33,627 bases of DNA from an uncultured Legionella sp. (lineage in GTDB: Bacteria > Pseudomonadota > Gammaproteobacteria > Legionellales > Legionellaceae), in the NCBI GenBank assembly GCA_945952115.1, contig CAMFHA010000023.1, positions 1 through 33,627 on the forward strand. The letters run 5' to 3'. The translations under genes were made by a program, and so were the position numbers. Shown here piece after piece: positions 22,772 through 31,986 of this stretch; the first letter of the stretch is position 1; the number at the start of each line of letters is the position of its first letter. The notes beneath the pieces are model-generated. The model saw only the letters and a program-made list of their open reading frames with translations, was not told the DNA's origin and ran no database searches.

Positions 22772-25219
22772 ATGGCTATTCTACTATTTTTAGTTTATGT
22801 ACTTTTTACTTTGATTGTTCTCTATCGAGCAGCAAGTCCAGTTGTATGGGAAATTGGTAGCATAGTGTATTTAATTGCAGCTACTTTTTTTATTGGAATG
22901 CCTTTAGTACCTGGTATATTAATTTGGACCTTTGTTCTTATTACTTTATTTGTCTTGTTAATAGAAGATGCGCGTATTGTACTCGCAGATCGTTTTTATA
23001 AAAAAGCAAGTAAATCTATTCCTAAGCTATCTAAAACAGAAGAAGAAGCGTTGAATGCAGGAGATACTTGGCTAGAGCAAGATATTTTTACCGGAACTCC
23101 AAACTGGGAACGCTTAGCAAATGTCGCTACTGAATTGTCAGCAGAAGAACAATCTTTTCTTGATAATGAAACACAAGCACTTTGCTCGATGTTAGATGAA
23201 TGGGAAATTGCTCAAGAAGGTGATTTATCTAATAAAGTATGGGCTTATATCAAAGAACAAGGTTTTTTTGGTTTAGTCATTCCCAAAGAATATGGTGGAA
23301 AAGGGTTCTCAGCAAGAGCGCACTCAGAAATTGTGATGAAAATTGCTAGCCGTTCTGGAGTAGCAGCGGTAACTGTGATGGTGCCTAATTCTTTAGGACC
23401 AGGTGAATTAATTAATTATTATGGAACAGAAGAACAAAAAGCCTATTATTTACCCCGTTTAGCGAAAGGAATTGATATTCCTTGCTTTGCTTTAACTGAG
23501 CCAGAAGCTGGCAGTGATGCTACATCTATCCAATCAGAAGCAATAGTAGTTAAAAAGACAGTCGATGGTAAATCAATTCTTGGTCTTAACATTACTTTAG
23601 ATAAACGATGGATTACTCTGGCTCCCGTTGCTACGTTAATTGGTTTGGCTGTTAATTTAAAAGATCCTGATGGTCTTTTACAGGGTGAAGGGCATGAAGG
23701 AATAACTTGTTTATTAATTCCTCGAGATAGTAAAAATTTACAAATAGGTAATCGTCACTTACCAGCTAATCAACCGTTTATGAATGGCACTTTACGGGGT
23801 AAAGATATTTTCGTTCCTATTACGACTATAATTGGTGGCCAAAAGAAAGCGGGTTCTGGTTGGCAGATGCTTGTTGAATGCTTATCTATAGGTCGTTCTA
23901 TTTCTTTGCCTGCATTAGGCTCTGCTTCTTCAACAGTTTCTTATTTAACTACAAGCGCCTTTGCACGAACGCGTCGTCAATTTAACGTAGAATTAGTACA
24001 ATTCGAAGGTATTGTTGAAAAGATTGCTGAAATTGCAGGTTTAAATTATATCATCAATGCAACACGTCTATTAACAGTAGCCGCTGTGAATGAACATAAA
24101 AAACCTTCGGTAGCTTCGGCTATTACCAAATATTTTAATACAGAATTAGCGCGAATTGTGATTAATAATGCTATGGATGTCCATGCAGGGCGAGGTGTGG
24201 TAGTTGGTCCGCGTAATTATTTAACGAATTTTTATGTGGGGGCGCCTATTTCTATTACAGTGGAAGGGGCCAATATCATGTCGAGAAATTTATTAATTTT
24301 TGGCCAAGGATCTATGGCTTGTCATCCTTTTATAAGGGATGAATTTTATGCTGTTTCCAGTGAAAATAAAGAAGCTTTTAGAACAATTATTTGGAAGCAT
24401 ATTGCTTATTTCTTACAAAACATGGCAAAAAGTATTTGCTCTGCTTGGAGTGGTGGTTTTTTTATTGCGGCACCTAAAGGTCCAATGAAAAGAGAATATC
24501 AGCGCTTAGCACGTTTAAGTCACGCTTATGCCTGGTTGGCTGATTTTGCACTTATTTATTTAGGAGGTAATTTAAAAAGAAAAGAGCGATTATCTGCTCG
24601 TTTAGCTGATGGAATGTCTTACTTGTATATGGCAATGGCCGTGTTAAGGAGTGTACAGCTAAATGAAGATCATAAAGACGAACAACTGCATGCAAAATGG
24701 GCGCTGGATTACTGTTTTTATCATGCCCAAAAATCAATGCTTCAGTTTTGTTCTAATGTTCCTTCTAGACTTTTAGGCTTCGTCATGCGTCTCATTGCTT
24801 TTCCTTTTGGACAAACCATGGCGTATCCTTCTGATAAATTAGATAATAAATTAGCTCATGTAATGACTAGTAATAATAATTATCGTGAAAGGATAAAACA
24901 GTATATTTATTTAAGTGGTGATGAAAAACAGCCAGTTGATAGAATGGAGCACTGTTTACAATTAATTATTAATTCAGATGATTTATTCAAAAAAATTGCT
25001 GATTTGAAACGTTTTAAAGGGATTCAATTAAAAGAAAAATTAGAGGAAAAAGTAGCTAAAGGGGAGTTGAATACTCAAGAAATGGAGCTGATCTTGAATG
25101 TTGAACAAGCGCGATTTGATGCTATTTTAGTAGATGAATTTGACTTTGATGCGATGAAGAAAAAAAGCTTTTCTTCTCTTATTGATACCATTGTATCTCC
25201 ACTAAAACAGAATAAATAA
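22772..25219 (+). CDS. fadE: Acyl-CoA dehydrogenase FadE (long form)
   Basis: FadE catalyses the first oxidation of fatty-acid beta-oxidation, acyl-CoA to trans-2-enoyl-CoA, with FAD. At 815 residues it has the enterobacterial FadE layout. Residues 1-68 carry two or three membrane helices (LLFLVYVLFTLIVLY, IVYLIAATFFIGMPLVPG, LIWTFVLITLFVLLI). The dehydrogenase domain has LTEPEAGSDATS at 241-252 and VEGANIMSRNLLIFGQGSMACHPF near the active site. A DUF1974-type C-terminal domain follows (FGQTMAYPSDKLDNKLAHVM). GGGAAGG lies about 8 nt before the ATG. It is a single gene, ending 11 bp before an inverted-repeat element. Confidence 0.96.
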   Translation: MAILLFLVYVLFTLIVLYRAASPVVWEIGSIVYLIAATFFIGMPLVPGILIWTFVLITLFVLLIEDARIVLADRFYKKASKSIPKLSKTEEEALNAGDTWLEQDIFTGTPNWERLANVATELSAEEQSFLDNETQALCSMLDEWEIAQEGDLSNKVWAYIKEQGFFGLVIPKEYGGKGFSARAHSEIVMKIASRSGVAAVTVMVPNSLGPGELINYYGTEEQKAYYLPRLAKGIDIPCFALTEPEAGSDATSIQSEAIVVKKTVDGKSILGLNITLDKRWITLAPVATLIGLAVNLKDPDGLLQGEGHEGITCLLIPRDSKNLQIGNRHLPANQPFMNGTLRGKDIFVPITTIIGGQKKAGSGWQMLVECLSIGRSISLPALGSASSTVSYLTTSAFARTRRQFNVELVQFEGIVEKIAEIAGLNYIINATRLLTVAAVNEHKKPSVASAITKYFNTELARIVINNAMDVHAGRGVVVGPRNYLTNFYVGAPISITVEGANIMSRNLLIFGQGSMACHPFIRDEFYAVSSENKEAFRTIIWKHIAYFLQNMAKSICSAWSGGFFIAAPKGPMKREYQRLARLSHAYAWLADFALIYLGGNLKRKERLSARLADGMSYLYMAMAVLRSVQLNEDHKDEQLHAKWALDYCFYHAQKSMLQFCSNVPSRLLGFVMRLIAFPFGQTMAYPSDKLDNKLAHVMTSNNNYRERIKQYIYLSGDEKQPVDRMEHCLQLIINSDDLFKKIADLKRFKGIQLKEKLEEKVAKGELNTQEMELILNVEQARFDAILVDEFDFDAMKKKSFSSLIDTIVSPLKQNK

Positions 25220-25230
25220 TTAAGGAATTC

Positions 25231-25394
25231 TAGGAGCTGTTGACCTTTTATCTTTAGGAGCTCTCTGTCCTGCAACGTGTTCGCGGGATCCAGAGGTCTT
25301 GTTTGATAAACAGACTTATCGCATAGAAATAGATCTCAATGGATCCCGCGAACACGTTGCAGGACAGCGAAATCTGAAGTGCCAACAGCCCCTA
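25231..25394. repeat. 164-bp inverted-repeat element after fadE
   Basis: A perfect 27-bp pair (25265-25291 and 25341-25367; core GCAACGTGTTCGCGGGATCC) lies inside imperfect ends TAGGAGCTGTTGAC (25231-25244) and its near-complement at 25381-25394. It is non-coding and GC-rich against its surroundings. It may block read-through from fadE; its structure is MITE-like. Confidence 0.75.
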
Positions 25395-25441
25395 TCTTTT
25401 TTTTGCTATAATTTAAAAAATAAATAGAAATTGAGGAATAA

Positions 25442-25900
25442 ATGGCCAATGAGAGTTTTGGAATAACGAAGGAAGTTATAGAACTTGCTTCTCTTTCAGG
25501 AAAAGGTATCGAATATTTATATGAGCGTATGGAAAAGAAAATACAGGATTCAAAATTAGAGCGGTTTGATGATCCTGATTTACTTAATTCTGCAAAAATG
25601 ATGCTAGACAAATTAGCTAACTTGGTCAAATTTGTAGAATACCAATTACGTGCAAATGCTGGTGCCTGGAAAGGAGAAACCTCTGCTCTTGCTATCGCAT
25701 TTGAGAAATTGCAGACAAATCTAGCTATAGAGAGTATAAAAACCATAAAAGAGGATGATGTAAAAAATCCAATTATTATGAATATAGCGGTAAAGGATGG
25801 AGCAGTTTTAAGAGAGTATGAGAAAGATACAAAAGCAGCAATTAGCAAAGCTCCTGAGGTTGAACGTGTTTCAGAAAATCAACAAAAAGGATTTAATTAG
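25442..25900 (+). CDS. Hypothetical protein, 152 residues
   Basis: GAGGAATAA before ATG is a good ribosome-binding site. The product is soluble and mostly helical and charged, with no signal or membrane segment. Visible stretches are KEVIELASLSGKGIEYLYER, NSAKMMLDKLANLVKFVEYQ, AIAFEKLQTNLAIESIKTIKE and a polar C-terminal tail EVERVSENQQKGFN. It could form a helical bundle. I do not recognise the family. Its stop codon directly abuts the start of the next gene (TAGATG), so the two are translated together and probably act in one process. Confidence 0.78.
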   Translation: MANESFGITKEVIELASLSGKGIEYLYERMEKKIQDSKLERFDDPDLLNSAKMMLDKLANLVKFVEYQLRANAGAWKGETSALAIAFEKLQTNLAIESIKTIKEDDVKNPIIMNIAVKDGAVLREYEKDTKAAISKAPEVERVSENQQKGFN

Positions 25901-26170
25901 ATGGCTACTGTTGATGAAAAAACAACCGACGCTTTAGATAATATATTTAACGCATGGTTAGCTTCTCATGGAATGCTAAGTCAAGATGGAATTTTATATC
26001 TAGCAGATAAGCAGGGACGAGTTTTGCGTGATAATCAAGACGCGCCACAAATAATTGACAGCGATCAATTTAAATTTTTACTGGTTGATCCAGAAAGAGG
26101 ATTGCAAGCTTATGCTGCAAAGCATGGTCTCCAATTAAAACCTAATTTAGTGGATTTTCCTGAAGGTTAG
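25901..26170 (+). CDS. Hypothetical protein, 89 residues
   Basis: The start codon follows the preceding stop with no gap (TAGATG), a strong sign of translational coupling; the GGATTT before it is only a weak ribosome-binding site. The product is small, acidic and soluble. Residues 1-40 look helical (DALDNIFNAWLASHGMLSQDG) and the rest has short strands (LYLADKQGRVLRD, FKFLLVDPERGLQAYAAKHG). It has no signal peptide and no known motif. Its TAG touches the murU stop codon (26171), so the two operons are convergent with no space between them. Confidence 0.76.
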   Translation: MATVDEKTTDALDNIFNAWLASHGMLSQDGILYLADKQGRVLRDNQDAPQIIDSDQFKFLLVDPERGLQAYAAKHGLQLKPNLVDFPEG

Positions 26171-26857
26171 TTAGTGATTACTCTCATGGTTTGAATGATT
26201 AAAATTATTAACTGCTTGCAGTCGTTCTAAAGAGCCGATGTCAAACCAGGCTCCATTATAAATCTCTCCAGTGGCTTTTTCTTCTTGAGCATAACGACGA
26301 ATTAGATAGGAAACTGAATAGCGTCCTTGAGGTAAATTATGAAAAATTTGAGGATTATAACAAGCGATCCCTGCAAACGTATAATCTTTCGATGAGTTAT
26401 TAAGTAGTTTATTATTTACTAGGCCAAAATCTCCATAATGTCCTAATTTAGGATTGTTTTTAATTAACATCAGATGTATGTATGAAGATGGGTCAAAATG
26501 AAGCTGTTTAAAATCAAAATCTGTAAAAATATCAGCATTTACAGTAATAAAAGGATTGGTTCCTAATAAAGGCAGTGCTTTGACAATCCCTCCGCCGGTT
26601 TCAAGCCCACCAGGAGGCTCTGCTGAATAAGAAATTTTTACACCCCAATTGCTTCCGTCCTTTAAGTGGTGGCGAATTTGACTGCCTAGATAAGCATGGT
26701 TAATTACTAGATGAGTAAAGCCTGCTTCCGCTAATTTTTCTACATGATGTTCTATTAAAGGCTTTCCTTGTATCATGCACATTGCTTTGGGTATTTTATC
26801 AGTTAAAGGTTTTAATCGCTCACCTCGTCCTGCTGCGAGTATCATTGCAGTGTTCAT
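26171..26857 (-). CDS. murU: N-acetylmuramate alpha-1-phosphate uridylyltransferase
   Basis: MurU transfers UMP to MurNAc-alpha-1-phosphate, giving UDP-MurNAc in a recycling route that bypasses fosfomycin-sensitive MurA. The 228-residue form starts at ATG 26855-26857, which overlaps the amgK stop by ATGA; a longer reading would run into amgK. The nucleotidyltransferase signature is MILAAGRGERLKPLTDKIPKAM, followed by GKPLIEHHVEKLAEAG. Other sugar-nucleotide motifs are PPGGLETGGGIVKALPLLG, VNADIFTDFD and the final GAWFDIGSLERLQA. Coupling to amgK and position beside lptD match the Pseudomonas arrangement. Confidence 0.95.
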   Translation of the reverse strand: MNTAMILAAGRGERLKPLTDKIPKAMCMIQGKPLIEHHVEKLAEAGFTHLVINHAYLGSQIRHHLKDGSNWGVKISYSAEPPGGLETGGGIVKALPLLGTNPFITVNADIFTDFDFKQLHFDPSSYIHLMLIKNNPKLGHYGDFGLVNNKLLNNSSKDYTFAGIACYNPQIFHNLPQGRYSVSYLIRRYAQEEKATGEIYNGAWFDIGSLERLQAVNNFNHSNHESNH

Positions 26858-27825
26858 GGTAAATATACTCTGTTTTGCATTATTTGAAAGAAAGGATGAA
26901 GCTCTTGGTAAATTTCTGCACATTCTAAGACATAGTGTAAAGTTAAAGGTAAATTATTAAGGTAACCCGATTTACCATCTCTTAAATAAAGACGAGAAAA
27001 AATACCAAGAACTTTTAAGTGACGTTGTAATCCACATAAATCAAAAGCACGTATAAACTCTTCTTTTGAATAAATTGCTGTGAGATTTTGGTGTTCATAA
27101 AAATAAGTTAACCATTCTAATACTTGTGTTCTAGGCCAAGAAATATAGCAATCTTTAAGTAATGACACGAGGTCATAGCATAAAGGACCACTCATCGCAT
27201 CCTGATAATCAATTACAGCCAATGAAGATGAAGATTGAATCATAATATTGCGTGAATGGTAATCACGATGAATAAAGATTTTGGGTTGTTTAACTAATTC
27301 ATCAGCAAGCCAATCCATGGTGTTTTGAATAATAATATGCTCTTGCTCTTCTAATTGAAGATTAAGATAGGCTTTAAAAAACCACTCTGGACAAAGAGCC
27401 ATTTCTTTTAACATATGCGCTTTATCAAAAGATGGAATTTCAGGATCATTTATAGGGCATTTTTGCATGGCTAATAGAATATCAATGGCTTGTTGATAAT
27501 AATTAGTAGCGGTATTCTTATTTAATTTATTTAATAACAATACATCACCTAAGTCACTAAGCAATAAAAAGCCTAGTTCTTGATTCATGGCAATAATTTG
27601 CGGTGTAAGAATGTTGGCATTAGTTAATACTTGGCTTATATGAATAAAAGACTTCAAATTTTCTTTATCAGGCGGCGCATCCATTACTATATAAGTAGTA
27701 GTTTGGCATTGAACTCGATAATAATGTCTGAAGCTGGCATCACCTGCAAGTAATGTTAAATTAAAGTCAAAGTTTGGAATGACTTTTTTAAGCCATTCTT
27801 TCAGTGCGTTTTCTCGTTCATGCAT
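26854..27825 (-). CDS. amgK: N-acetylmuramate/N-acetylglucosamine anomeric kinase
   Basis: AmgK phosphorylates MurNAc (or GlcNAc) at the anomeric carbon using ATP, feeding MurU. The 323-residue protein has the aminoglycoside-phosphotransferase fold. LLAGDASFRHYYRV is a nucleotide-binding strand region near residues 25-38. The catalytic loop is IHRDYHSRNIMIQ with Asp188 and Asn193, and AVIDYQDAMSGPLCYDLVSLLKD supplies the metal-binding Asp206. It overlaps murU by 4 bp and is transcribed away from lptD across 179 bp that contain a 17-bp inverted repeat. Confidence 0.95.
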   Translation of the reverse strand: MHERENALKEWLKKVIPNFDFNLTLLAGDASFRHYYRVQCQTTTYIVMDAPPDKENLKSFIHISQVLTNANILTPQIIAMNQELGFLLLSDLGDVLLLNKLNKNTATNYYQQAIDILLAMQKCPINDPEIPSFDKAHMLKEMALCPEWFFKAYLNLQLEEQEHIIIQNTMDWLADELVKQPKIFIHRDYHSRNIMIQSSSSLAVIDYQDAMSGPLCYDLVSLLKDCYISWPRTQVLEWLTYFYEHQNLTAIYSKEEFIRAFDLCGLQRHLKVLGIFSRLYLRDGKSGYLNNLPLTLHYVLECAEIYQELHPFFQIMQNRVYLP

Positions 27826-27852
27826 GATATACTGCTCATTTTAAATATTAAT

Positions 27853-27935
27853 TATACTCTTCGCTAATGAGCTTTTGATTCTTCAATGATAAAAGCGAGA
27901 GCATAAAAATCAGAAATACATTAGCGAAGAGTATA
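27853..27935. repeat. 83-bp element with 17-bp perfect inverted repeats between amgK and lptD
   Basis: TATACTCTTCGCTAATG (27853-27869) is the exact reverse complement of 27919-27935. A small inner pair, GCTTTT/AAAAGC, is also present. It occupies the divergent promoter region of a recycling operon and the LPS-export operon. It may be an operator, or a MITE supplying promoter sequence to one or both sides. Confidence 0.65.
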
Positions 27936-28004
27936 CAATAGCAAGAAGTTATTGCAAATTAGCACCTTGTCAGCAAACTCTAATAATAAGGCATTTTTTG
28001 AGCT

Positions 28005-30599
28005 GTGAACATTAACTTTTATAATAGGCTAAAAGGGTTTACTTTTTTTATAACGTCTTGGCAATCCTCTGTTTCTTTTTATAAAAAAACTGCGGTCTTA
28101 GTTTCCCTTTTTCTTCTTCTTTTCTTATTCATCTTAATTTCTAAAGTTAATGCCGAGTCGGTTGCTTTAATTACTGAGCCAGTTCAAGCCTGTGTTATTG
28201 CACGCGATGTTGATTTAACTGATGATATAAGAGCAAAATATGCTCAATGTCTAGGATGGCATTCTGATCAAAACTCACCTATTTGTCGAGGCTCTTATCA
28301 GCCTCTTATTGTTAATCCTTTAGCTAATGCAGATGAAGTACGTATTATGGCAGATACAGCTTCTTTTTATCGAGATAAGCCGTCTACGTTAAAAGGAAAT
28401 GTTCAAATACAACAAACTCAAAGAATCGTAAATGCACAAACTGCTTATATTTATAGGGATGCAAAAACGAATCAAATCAATAAAATTGAATTTTTAGGAG
28501 AAGTGCGTTATTTGGAGCCAGGACGGTTAATGATTGCAAAAAAAGCTCTGGTTAATCCTCAAGACAAGTCAGGTGAAATTTCTGATGTAGTCTATCGTTT
28601 TAATACAGAGCGTTCTGGCGCAGTTCTTCCTGCATGGGGGCGGGCAAGTTTTATCAAGCGTTTTGCTAATAAAGATTATTTTTTGCAAAAAGCAACTTAT
28701 ACTACCTGTGCCCCCCAAGATAATGCTTGGGATGTTGAAGCACAATCTATTGCTATCAATGATGCTAAAGCAACAGGTGTTGCAAAAAATGCAGTAATTC
28801 GGATCCGTCGCTGGCCCGTTTTTTATACGCCTTATCTAAGTTTTCCAACTAATAAAGAGCGTAAATCAGGATTTTTACTGCCAATGATTGGTTATTCTAA
28901 TGTAAGTGGCTTTGATTTTGGACTACCTTATTATTGGAATATAGCGCCTAATTACGATATGACTTTAATCCCTCATTTATATAGTGAACGAGGTGTCATG
29001 ATGGGCGGCGAATTTAGATATTTAACTTCAAATAGTTTTGGTGTTCTTAAAGGTAGTTTTTTGCCTAATGATAAAGCCTATAAGAATTTTTTATTAAATA
29101 ATGAGTTACTCTATCCACGCTTACGCAATCAATCAGATGATAGATGGTCAGTCGGTCTTATTGAACAAACTAAAATTACTTCTAACTTAAATCTTCATGT
29201 TAATGCCGAACAAGTGTCTGATGATTATTATTTACAAGATTTTAGTTCCAATTTAGCACAAATCACTCAAAGGCAATTATTGCGTCAAGCCGATTTAACG
29301 TATACTACGGAGCATTGGTTATTGACTGGGATGGTACAAAGTTATCAAACTTTACACCCAGTAAACGAATCGCCGGTTTCTTCCGTATATGAACGATTAC
29401 CGCAATTAGCCGCGCGAGGTTTTTATTATAACTTACCTTTAAATGCGAGTTTTAACTTTTTAGGACAGTACGATCAATTCCATTGGCCTACCAGAAGTTG
29501 GGAAGTGCGTACTATGCAACAAGGCCCTCGTCTTAATCTCAATCCTATGCTCTCTATTCCTTATCTTAAACCGTGGGGATATATAACGCCGTCGATGCAA
29601 TTAGTAGAAACTTATTACGATGTTAATAATCCTCAATATGTCTCGAATCAAGAATTTAATCGAGCTCTTCCCCAGTTTAGCGTAGATAGTGGATTAATTT
29701 TTGAACGAAATTTATCTTTGTACTCGGAGTCCTACACACAAACCTTAGAGCCACGCTTATTTTATTTAAATGTGCCTTATCAAAATCAAGATCCACTACC
29801 TATTTATGATTCAGGTTATATGATTTTTAATACCGATCAGCTATTTCGCGTCAATCGATTTTCTGGTTTTGATAGAATTGGCGATGCCAATCAACTAAGC
29901 TATGCTTTAACCTCACGCTGGCTTAATGAAGTAACAGGTTTTGAAAAAGCAAGTTTTACTGTAGGGCAAATTAAATACTTTGAAGACAGGAAAGTGCAAT
30001 TATGCCAAAGTAATTCAGATTATTGCCTTGCAAACCCCAATGCAATAGGCTACTTACCACCCACTTATGGTTATTCGCCGGTAGCATCGCGAGCAACTTA
30101 TCATTTTAACTCCGCATGGAGTATCACGGGAGACTATGTTTGGGATCCTGCAACTCGAGCAACCAATAATAGTGATTTAGACTTTCATTATCACCCTAAG
30201 CCTAATGCAGCAGTGAGTATTGGTTACAGTTATTTAATTAATGCAGATGCAACAAGAGTCCTTAATAGTGATAATAGTAATGCCTTACATCAGGCTTTAT
30301 TTGCTTATGCATGGCCTTTAACAGAAAAATGGAGCACCATTGGTGCTTATAGTCAAAATATTAGTAAAAATTATAGTATGATGTCGCTATTAGGGGTGCA
30401 ATATGATAGTTGTTGTTGGGCAATGAGATTAATGGGAGGACGAACCTTTAAAAGTTTAAGTGCTAATTTTGAACCTCAATATAACAACAATATTTATTTG
30501 CAATTATTATTAAAAGGATTAGGTTCTGTAGCAACTAGTGACCCATATAATATATTAAGTACCTATATTCCAGGTTATACTGATCCCTTTCATCGTTAA
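28005..30599 (+). CDS. lptD: LPS-assembly protein LptD
   Basis: LptD (Imp/OstA) forms the outer-membrane barrel that, with LptE, inserts lipopolysaccharide into the outer leaflet. The start is GTG 28005, giving 864 residues with a long N-terminus and the signal hydrophobic core at about residues 29-48 (TAVLVSLFLLLFLFILI). The OstA/LptA-like domain follows (DTASFYRDKPSTLKGNVQIQ, AQTAYIYRDAKTNQI). The LptD barrel follows (YTTCAPQDNAWDVEA, YLSFPTNKERKSGFLLPMIG). Adjacent cysteines in YDSCCWAMRLMGG match the C-terminal CC pair that forms disulfides with N-terminal Cys. It heads the lptD-surA-pdxA-folA run; SurA chaperones its folding. Confidence 0.97.
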   Translation: MNINFYNRLKGFTFFITSWQSSVSFYKKTAVLVSLFLLLFLFILISKVNAESVALITEPVQACVIARDVDLTDDIRAKYAQCLGWHSDQNSPICRGSYQPLIVNPLANADEVRIMADTASFYRDKPSTLKGNVQIQQTQRIVNAQTAYIYRDAKTNQINKIEFLGEVRYLEPGRLMIAKKALVNPQDKSGEISDVVYRFNTERSGAVLPAWGRASFIKRFANKDYFLQKATYTTCAPQDNAWDVEAQSIAINDAKATGVAKNAVIRIRRWPVFYTPYLSFPTNKERKSGFLLPMIGYSNVSGFDFGLPYYWNIAPNYDMTLIPHLYSERGVMMGGEFRYLTSNSFGVLKGSFLPNDKAYKNFLLNNELLYPRLRNQSDDRWSVGLIEQTKITSNLNLHVNAEQVSDDYYLQDFSSNLAQITQRQLLRQADLTYTTEHWLLTGMVQSYQTLHPVNESPVSSVYERLPQLAARGFYYNLPLNASFNFLGQYDQFHWPTRSWEVRTMQQGPRLNLNPMLSIPYLKPWGYITPSMQLVETYYDVNNPQYVSNQEFNRALPQFSVDSGLIFERNLSLYSESYTQTLEPRLFYLNVPYQNQDPLPIYDSGYMIFNTDQLFRVNRFSGFDRIGDANQLSYALTSRWLNEVTGFEKASFTVGQIKYFEDRKVQLCQSNSDYCLANPNAIGYLPPTYGYSPVASRATYHFNSAWSITGDYVWDPATRATNNSDLDFHYHPKPNAAVSIGYSYLINADATRVLNSDNSNALHQALFAYAWPLTEKWSTIGAYSQNISKNYSMMSLLGVQYDSCCWAMRLMGGRTFKSLSANFEPQYNNNIYLQLLLKGLGSVATSDPYNILSTYIPGYTDPFHR

Positions 30600-30696
30600 T
30601 TAGAGAAGTATTAATGCCTTTGGAATTGGCCGAATTTCTTGTAATTTATTAAATAATCGCCTAAATTGCGAACAAATATAAAGAGAGGATTGCAGC

Positions 30697-31986
30697 ATGT
30701 TAAAAAAAATGGCATTAATTTGCATCTTAGGTTCAATAATGAGTCTTGCTCAAAGTAAACAATTATTAGATAAAGTAGTTGCTGTGGTAAATAATGGTGT
30801 AATTACCGCTAGTGAACTCGATGCTCAAGTTGAGCTAACTAAAAAACAAATTTTAGCGCAAAAAATGCAGTTGCCTAGTGACCCAGTATTAAAAAAACAA
30901 GTGCTTCAACATCTTATTGATGTGGATTTACAGTTACAAATGGCAAAACAAAATGGGATTACTGTAGATAGCACGGAGTTAAATGAAGCAATTGAGCGAA
31001 TTGCTACGGGAAATAATATAGATTTGACTCAACTAAGAGAGGAAATTACTAGGCAAGGAATTAGTTGGCAGGAGTATCGTCGTAATATTCGCAAAGAAAT
31101 GATTATTTCACGACTACAACAAAAAGCAGTAGGAAAAGAAGTCAACATTACCAATGAACAAGTAGAGCATTATTTAAAAACCGATAATCATATCGATAAT
31201 AACGCGTTTACTTATCATTTACAGCACATTGTAATTCCTTTAAGTGAAGAGCCTACAACTGAAGAAGTGAAAAAAGCACGAGCTATCGCAGATCAGCTTT
31301 TGTTGAAAGTAAAAAAAGGAGAGGATTTCAGTCGTTTGGCTATTGAGCAATCGAGCGATGAAGTTGCATTAGATGGAGGTGATTTAGGTGAGCGTCATTT
31401 GGCAGAACTACCTGATCTTTTTGCCAAAGAAGTCGTTCATATGAAAGTAGGTCAGGTTTCAGGCCCAATAAGAGCAGGCAATGGCTTCCAACTAATTAAA
31501 TTAATTGCCATTGGTGGCGATAATCAAAAGCATGTGGTTTCTTTAACCCATGTGCGTCATATTCTTGTAAAACCAGATGCAAGTATGTTGCCATCTGAAT
31601 CTTTAAAACAAGCGGAAAATATTTACCAGCAAATAAACGCGGGTAAGGATTTTTCTTTAATGGCAAAGCAATATTCAGTGGATTCAGGCAGCGCTGTGAA
31701 AGGTGGCGATTTAGGTTGGGTTGCGCCCGGAGAATTAGTTCCTGAATTTGAGAAAACAATGAATGAGTTAGCAATTAATGCAATAAGTAAGCCTATAAAG
31801 ACTCAATTTGGTTGGCATTTAATCCAGGTCTTAGAGCGTAAACAAAAAGATGATTCTGAGGCATTCAAAAAGCAACAAGTAAGACAGTTTTTACATCAAC
31901 GTAAATTTGCTGAAGCAGTACAAAATTGGCAGCAACATATTCGCGCAGAAGCTTATATTAATATTCTCGAGAAAAATTTAGCATGA
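30697..31986 (+). CDS. surA: Periplasmic peptidyl-prolyl isomerase and chaperone SurA
   Basis: SurA escorts unfolded outer-membrane proteins across the periplasm. The 429 residues begin with a signal peptide (MLKKMALICILGSIMSLAQS), then the N-terminal chaperone domain (VVAVVNNGVITASELDAQVE). Two parvulin domains follow, starting near FTYHLQHIVIPL and LTHVRHILVKPD. Each has the GGDLGE or GGDLGW motif, and FGWHLIQVLER is the end of the second. GAGAGGA lies about 8 nt before ATG. It overlaps pdxA by 4 bp (ATGA), so translation is coupled. Confidence 0.97.
   Translation: MLKKMALICILGSIMSLAQSKQLLDKVVAVVNNGVITASELDAQVELTKKQILAQKMQLPSDPVLKKQVLQHLIDVDLQLQMAKQNGITVDSTELNEAIERIATGNNIDLTQLREEITRQGISWQEYRRNIRKEMIISRLQQKAVGKEVNITNEQVEHYLKTDNHIDNNAFTYHLQHIVIPLSEEPTTEEVKKARAIADQLLLKVKKGEDFSRLAIEQSSDEVALDGGDLGERHLAELPDLFAKEVVHMKVGQVSGPIRAGNGFQLIKLIAIGGDNQKHVVSLTHVRHILVKPDASMLPSESLKQAENIYQQINAGKDFSLMAKQYSVDSGSAVKGGDLGWVAPGELVPEFEKTMNELAINAISKPIKTQFGWHLIQVLERKQKDDSEAFKKQQVRQFLHQRKFAEAVQNWQQHIRAEAYINILEKNLA

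Noticed and set aside
26858..26923. Longer murU reading starting at 26923
   Set aside because: It would overlap amgK by 70 bp, and the added residues are unlike the family; the ATGA overlap start fits better.
31496..31774. 92-codon minus-strand frame inside surA
   Set aside because: It is antisense to the second parvulin domain, with no supporting signals.
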